Source: Rhodobacterales bacterium
GTDB lineage: Bacteria; Pseudomonadota; Alphaproteobacteria; Caulobacterales; Hyphomonadaceae
DNA length: 64,000 nucleotides
Assembly: GCA_014763715.1 (NCBI GenBank)
Contig: JACXUV010000024.1
Location: 1-64,000 of the forward strand
Reading direction: 5' to 3'
The notes beneath the pieces are model-generated. The model ran no database searches. It was not told the DNA's origin and saw only the letters and a list, made by a program, of their open reading frames with translations. This document shows positions 61,055 to 64,000 of the stretch, one piece after another (positions within the stretch are counted from its first letter, which is position 1; each line of letters starts with the position of its first letter). A program made the translations under genes and the position numbers.

Positions 61055-62224
61055 ATGGCTTACGATATTTCCAGACGCTTTCTTCTAGCTGGTGCAACCG
61101 GTCTCGGCGTTGCGGGGGCGACCGCCTGCGCATCGGGCGCATCGGCAATCGCTGAAACGACCGAAGCGGCTTTCCCGCCAGAGAAGGTTGCCGTTGAGAA
61201 TCCCTACCTTCTTGGTCCGCCGGAAGGCGTCGCGCTGCTGTCGCGTAACGAAAACCCGTATGGTCCGGCTCCGTCAGCTCTGAAAATGATCGAATACGCC
61301 GGTTCCAAGGGCGCATACTATGCCTCGCAGGATGCTGTGCAGCTGCTGAAGACAATGATCGCCGAGAAAAACGGCGTAGCACCTGAGCAGATCGCCCTGA
61401 CCACCGGTTCGGGTGAAGCCCTGTCCGCTATCGCCATGATCTATGGTCCGAACGGACCGATCGTCGCGCCGCGCCTGTTCTGGGACACGACGGCCCTCTA
61501 CGCGGCTCGTCTCGGTATGGCTACTATCGACCGTGTGCCGCTGAAGGCCGATATGAGCACCGATCTGGAAGGCATCGAAGCGAAGGTCACGACCGAAACC
61601 GGGCTCGTCCAACTCTGCAACCCGAACAACCCGACGGGGCTTGTTGCAGATGCTGTCACGATGAAAGCCGCCGTGACCCGCATGGCGTCCAAGACGATAG
61701 TTCTGGTCGACGAGGCTTACATGGAACTGGCCGACGATCCGGACGGCAACACCTGCATCGGCCTGATCAAGGACAATCCGAACGTGATTGTGTCACGGAC
61801 CTTCTCGAAGATCTACGGTATGGCTGGCATCCGCATGGGTTACACGATTTCCTCGCCGGAAGTGGCGCAGAAGATCCAGGCGACGGCCATGTCCTGGTCG
61901 CCGTGCACGTCCTACGCAGCGGCTATCGGCTCCTACAATGACGAGCAATTCCTTGCTTTCTCCAAGGCGAAAGTCAAAGAAGCGCGTGAAATGATCACGA
62001 CCACGCTCGATACTCTGGGCCTTGAGTACCTGCCGTCGCAGACGAATTTCGTCTTCTTCAAGTCCGGAAAGCCGGCGAACGATATCCAGAAAGCATTTGC
62101 CGAGCAGAAAATTTCTGTCCGCGGACAATATATGGATTATGTCGATTGGACCCGTGTTTCCACTGGCAAAATCGAAGACGTCGAACGTTTCTGCAAAGCG
62201 CTGCCGGCGATCGTCGGCGCGTAA
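61055..62224 (+). CDS. Exported HisC-like PLP aminotransferase
   Basis: A 389-residue class I/II aminotransferase closest to the histidinol-phosphate aminotransferase group (LLSRNENPYGPAPSAL). MAYDISRRFLLAGATGLGV is a Tat signal and ATACASG a possible lipidation site, so the enzyme is predicted to be exported folded with its cofactor. PLP residues are intact: Asn in LCNPNNPTG, Asp and Tyr in VLVDEAYMEL, Lys in SRTFSKIYGMAGIRMGY. Export argues against a role in histidine synthesis; transamination or racemisation of envelope amino acids is more likely. ATG 61055 has only weak ribosome-site support (AGGAT). Confidence 0.88.
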   Translation: MAYDISRRFLLAGATGLGVAGATACASGASAIAETTEAAFPPEKVAVENPYLLGPPEGVALLSRNENPYGPAPSALKMIEYAGSKGAYYASQDAVQLLKTMIAEKNGVAPEQIALTTGSGEALSAIAMIYGPNGPIVAPRLFWDTTALYAARLGMATIDRVPLKADMSTDLEGIEAKVTTETGLVQLCNPNNPTGLVADAVTMKAAVTRMASKTIVLVDEAYMELADDPDGNTCIGLIKDNPNVIVSRTFSKIYGMAGIRMGYTISSPEVAQKIQATAMSWSPCTSYAAAIGSYNDEQFLAFSKAKVKEAREMITTTLDTLGLEYLPSQTNFVFFKSGKPANDIQKAFAEQKISVRGQYMDYVDWTRVSTGKIEDVERFCKALPAIVGA

Positions 62225-62285
62225 AGGCGGCGCCCCGGAAGCGGGGCATATCCTTCGCGCCTTTTCGGCGTTGGAATAGAATGGG

Positions 62286-62322
62286 AAGGGTGAGGTGGTA
62301 TTGGCTGCCTCACCCTTTTTCA
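62286..62322 (+). terminator. Intrinsic terminator after aminotransferase gene
   Basis: AAGGGTGAGG (62286-62295) pairs perfectly with CCTCACCCTT (62308-62317), with a 12-base loop, followed by TTTCATTTTTT. It is a strong terminator, 61 bp after the stop and 14 bp before the end of the convergent DUF2817 gene. Confidence 0.88.
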
Positions 62323-62336
62323 TTTTTTGGGCTGTC

Positions 62337-63464
62337 TTAGTTGCTGCCCCAGCTATCGATCCCGGCGACAGCTCGTGTGTAGATAGCGTCCGAGGTGTAG
62401 ATGACGCTACGGCGCCACTCCGTTGATTTGGGATAGAAGCGCTCGATAAGTTCGGCCCGTACCGCATCGGTCAATGCTCGATCAGCATTCTCTGTGCGAT
62501 GCATCAGCCAGTTATCCATCACTAAAGCTTGCAGCATCTTCGCGACATCGTAGGTGCCCCATTCGATCGTCAGGTTTACGATTTTCGCCGGGCTGTATTT
62601 TTGAATCTCTGCCCGCAAGCCTTCCAGCAACAGCCCATTGTAAAAGATGGAAACACCATCAACGACGTCATCACAATGAATGGCGTCGTTTGGCCACCAT
62701 TCTGACAGTAGACTGAATGTCTCTGATGTCTGGGGTTCATCCAGGATGAAATGGGCTTGACCGTATTTTCCGATGCCGGTGTGCCAGTCGATATGAAGAA
62801 TACGTTTGGCCAGAATTAGATGCTTCTGGGCAATAGCGAACAGGGTCCTGCCTGACCAACTGAGGTCTGCGCCACCAAAACTGAGGCCGTCAGGAAAATC
62901 GAACTGACCTGAGGTTATACCTGTCAGTGCTGCGTTCATGCCTATGCTGGAGGTCAGTGATTGGAAACCCTGCGCAAAATCACTTAACCCCTCATCATTC
63001 ATGGAGGTATTGAGCAACAGCTTGTGGACGTCAGCATAGTCCGGATTTGAGGGAGGCGGTTTCGCCCGGTCAGGAAAATTCCGGTTGAGGTCAATGCCGT
63101 CTTCATTGATCCTGTGTGCCCAAGCCCACCCATAGGGATTGATGGCGTGGATAAGTAAGACGGCAATGCCTTCAGGCAATTGCTCAGGGCCATCCAGATC
63201 CAGCCAGCGGAGGATCGTCGCGGCTCCCGGAGCAGCTTCCAGCCCGTGCGTGCCGCAACTGAAAACTAGGACCTTTTCCGCGTCCTGGGGCCCGCACCAG
63301 GCAACATCCATGGAAAGGGTCTCTCCGAAAGGACCTTTTTGCGTGGGGTGCAGATAGGATTCAACTATCAGCCCATGATGCTCGCAGGCATTCAAAAATT
63401 TCCTGCGACCTTCATCATAAGTATCGGAAAAGTACCGGGAAAGCTCTGCATCAACAGGAGTCAT
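62337..63464 (-). CDS. DUF2817 (M14-like zinc carboxypeptidase fold) protein
   Basis: A 375-residue cytosolic protein of the DUF2817 family, related to M14 metallocarboxypeptidases. VFSCGTHGLEAAPGAATILR gives the Zn-binding HxxE, HAINPYGWAWAHRINEDGIDLNRNFPD resembles the M14 Asn-Arg substrate site, and LHIDWHTGIGKYGQ gives a further His; VNLTIEWGTYDVAKML could hold the catalytic Glu. It probably removes an amino acid or acyl group from a small amide. It lies between an exported aminotransferase and a TonB receptor on the same strand as the latter, 40 bp after it, so they may be co-transcribed. Confidence 0.87.
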   Translation of the reverse strand: MTPVDAELSRYFSDTYDEGRRKFLNACEHHGLIVESYLHPTQKGPFGETLSMDVAWCGPQDAEKVLVFSCGTHGLEAAPGAATILRWLDLDGPEQLPEGIAVLLIHAINPYGWAWAHRINEDGIDLNRNFPDRAKPPPSNPDYADVHKLLLNTSMNDEGLSDFAQGFQSLTSSIGMNAALTGITSGQFDFPDGLSFGGADLSWSGRTLFAIAQKHLILAKRILHIDWHTGIGKYGQAHFILDEPQTSETFSLLSEWWPNDAIHCDDVVDGVSIFYNGLLLEGLRAEIQKYSPAKIVNLTIEWGTYDVAKMLQALVMDNWLMHRTENADRALTDAVRAELIERFYPKSTEWRRSVIYTSDAIYTRAVAGIDSWGSN

Positions 63465-63504
63465 GATGCAGCGTCTTTCCCGGTTCGGAGGTGGGGTAGG
63501 TGGA

Positions 63505-64000
63505 TCAGAAGTTCACAACCAGTTCGAGGCCATAGGTCCGCCCGATGTTCGGGTGGTTGACTAGTGTGCCGAAGAAGTCGCGGAAATCATCCACAAGGCC
63601 GTCTTCATCAGTGAGGTTGCGGCCCCAGAGATAAGCTTCATAGCGGCCATTGTTTCCCATCAGACCAATACGACCGTTGAGTTGCGTCATCGAGTCGATG
63701 TAGCCGAAGGGAACAACTTGCGTGGAAGCCAGTGTTACCGACTTGATGTTGTCAGCGGTGGTGAAATAGCCATCCGAGTACGTCAGGTCGAGGCGGGTAA
63801 GCAAGGTGGCGTCGATCGCGGCGATATCACGCGTATACACGCCCCCCAAAGAGGCGCTCCACTCCGGAGCATCGGTCAGGTTATTGCCAGAGACGTCCGT
63901 GCCGGCGGTGCCGCCTCCCGGGAAAGAATCGAAGGTTGCATCAAGGTAACCGGCGGATCCTTGTAGGGACAGGTTATCTGTAGCTTGAAGGTTGAACTCA
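63505..64000 (-). CDS. TonB-dependent receptor, C-terminal part (cut by window edge)
   Basis: The frame is open from the window edge to the stop at 63505 and encodes the last 164 residues of a TonB-dependent receptor barrel. LTDAPEWSASLGGVYTRDI, RIGLMGNNGRYEAYLWGRNLTDEDG and the end GRTYGLELVVNF (terminal Phe) are typical last strands. The start lies outside the window. The DUF2817 gene follows at 40 bp on the same strand. The pairing suggests import of a peptide-like or amide compound and its later cleavage. Confidence 0.88.
   Translation of the reverse strand, partial: EFNLQATDNLSLQGSAGYLDATFDSFPGGGTAGTDVSGNNLTDAPEWSASLGGVYTRDIAAIDATLLTRLDLTYSDGYFTTADNIKSVTLASTQVVPFGYIDSMTQLNGRIGLMGNNGRYEAYLWGRNLTDEDGLVDDFRDFFGTLVNHPNIGRTYGLELVVNF

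Noticed and set aside
1-64000. CRISPR arrays, tRNA/rRNA genes, transposases, prophage genes
   Set aside because: None seen. Repeats found are single hairpins, short operator-like palindromes, protein-repeat coding or Asp-codon tracts.

Overview
The window looks like chromosomal DNA of a GC-rich aquatic or oligotrophic alphaproteobacterium, probably near Hyphomonas/Hyphomonadaceae. This is an inference from family content: four TonB-dependent receptors (one cut by the right edge), many Tat- and lipoprotein-exported hydrolases and oxidases, a DprE-type polyprenyl-pentose locus, and NasT-like and RpiR regulators. I see no rRNA, tRNA, CRISPR array, IS element or phage gene.

Layout. (1) 1-119: start of a lipoprotein gene cut by the left edge. 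(2) 0.2-6.8 kb, minus strand: a decaprenylphosphoryl-pentose locus (HAD/UbiA, GtrA, DprE1, DprE2, a GT-C-like membrane protein) followed by an acyltransferase-3. The normally fused HAD-UbiA gene is split by a one-base frameshift. (3) 7.0-11.4 kb: proline block with a MarR regulator, proB, proC and putP. (4) 11.6-24.3 kb, plus strand: an export-rich scavenging block with an amidohydrolase-CIA30 protein, a TonB receptor, a Tat gamma-glutamyltranspeptidase, a propeller-amidohydrolase lipoprotein and a penicillin-acylase-family lipoprotein. (5) 24.4-35.8 kb: a phosphorus-compound module with PhoD, a TonB receptor, a HAD phosphatase, an RpiR regulator, PhnDCE and a convergent two-component system. 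A repeated 15-bp palindrome, TTGAR-N5-YTCAR, links its two divergent promoter regions. (6) 36.0-38.5 kb: a hypothetical protein, a Tat intradiol-dioxygenase-like protein and an orphan response regulator. (7) 38.5-44.7 kb, minus strand: an Asp-rich autotransporter followed by a BamA-family gene. (8) 44.9-49.3 kb, minus strand: exported flavin amine oxidase, cytochrome c and a lipoprotein RidA, then an acyl-CoA synthetase. (9) 49.7-52.0 kb: ahpC-ahpF. (10) 52.0-55.4 kb: DUF1348, YHS and isochorismatase-like genes facing an AraC regulator across a paired inverted site. (11) 55.4-64 kb: exported D-amino-acid oxidase, a NasT-like ANTAR regulator, a TonB receptor, an exported aminotransferase, a DUF2817 peptidase-like protein and a partial TonB receptor.

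Main discovery candidate. The 362-nt leader between the ANTAR gene and its TonB receptor holds two tandem hairpins, each with an AxxGxx hexaloop. The second overlaps a terminator-like hairpin in a mutually exclusive way. This is the architecture of ANTAR-controlled antitermination, here placed before an outer-membrane receptor. The second candidate is the RpiR-linked outer-membrane-to-cytoplasm phosphorus pathway. A third theme is amino-acid deamination enzymes (amine oxidase, D-amino-acid oxidase, aminotransferase, RidA) that all carry export signals, suggesting amino-acid turnover in the cell envelope.
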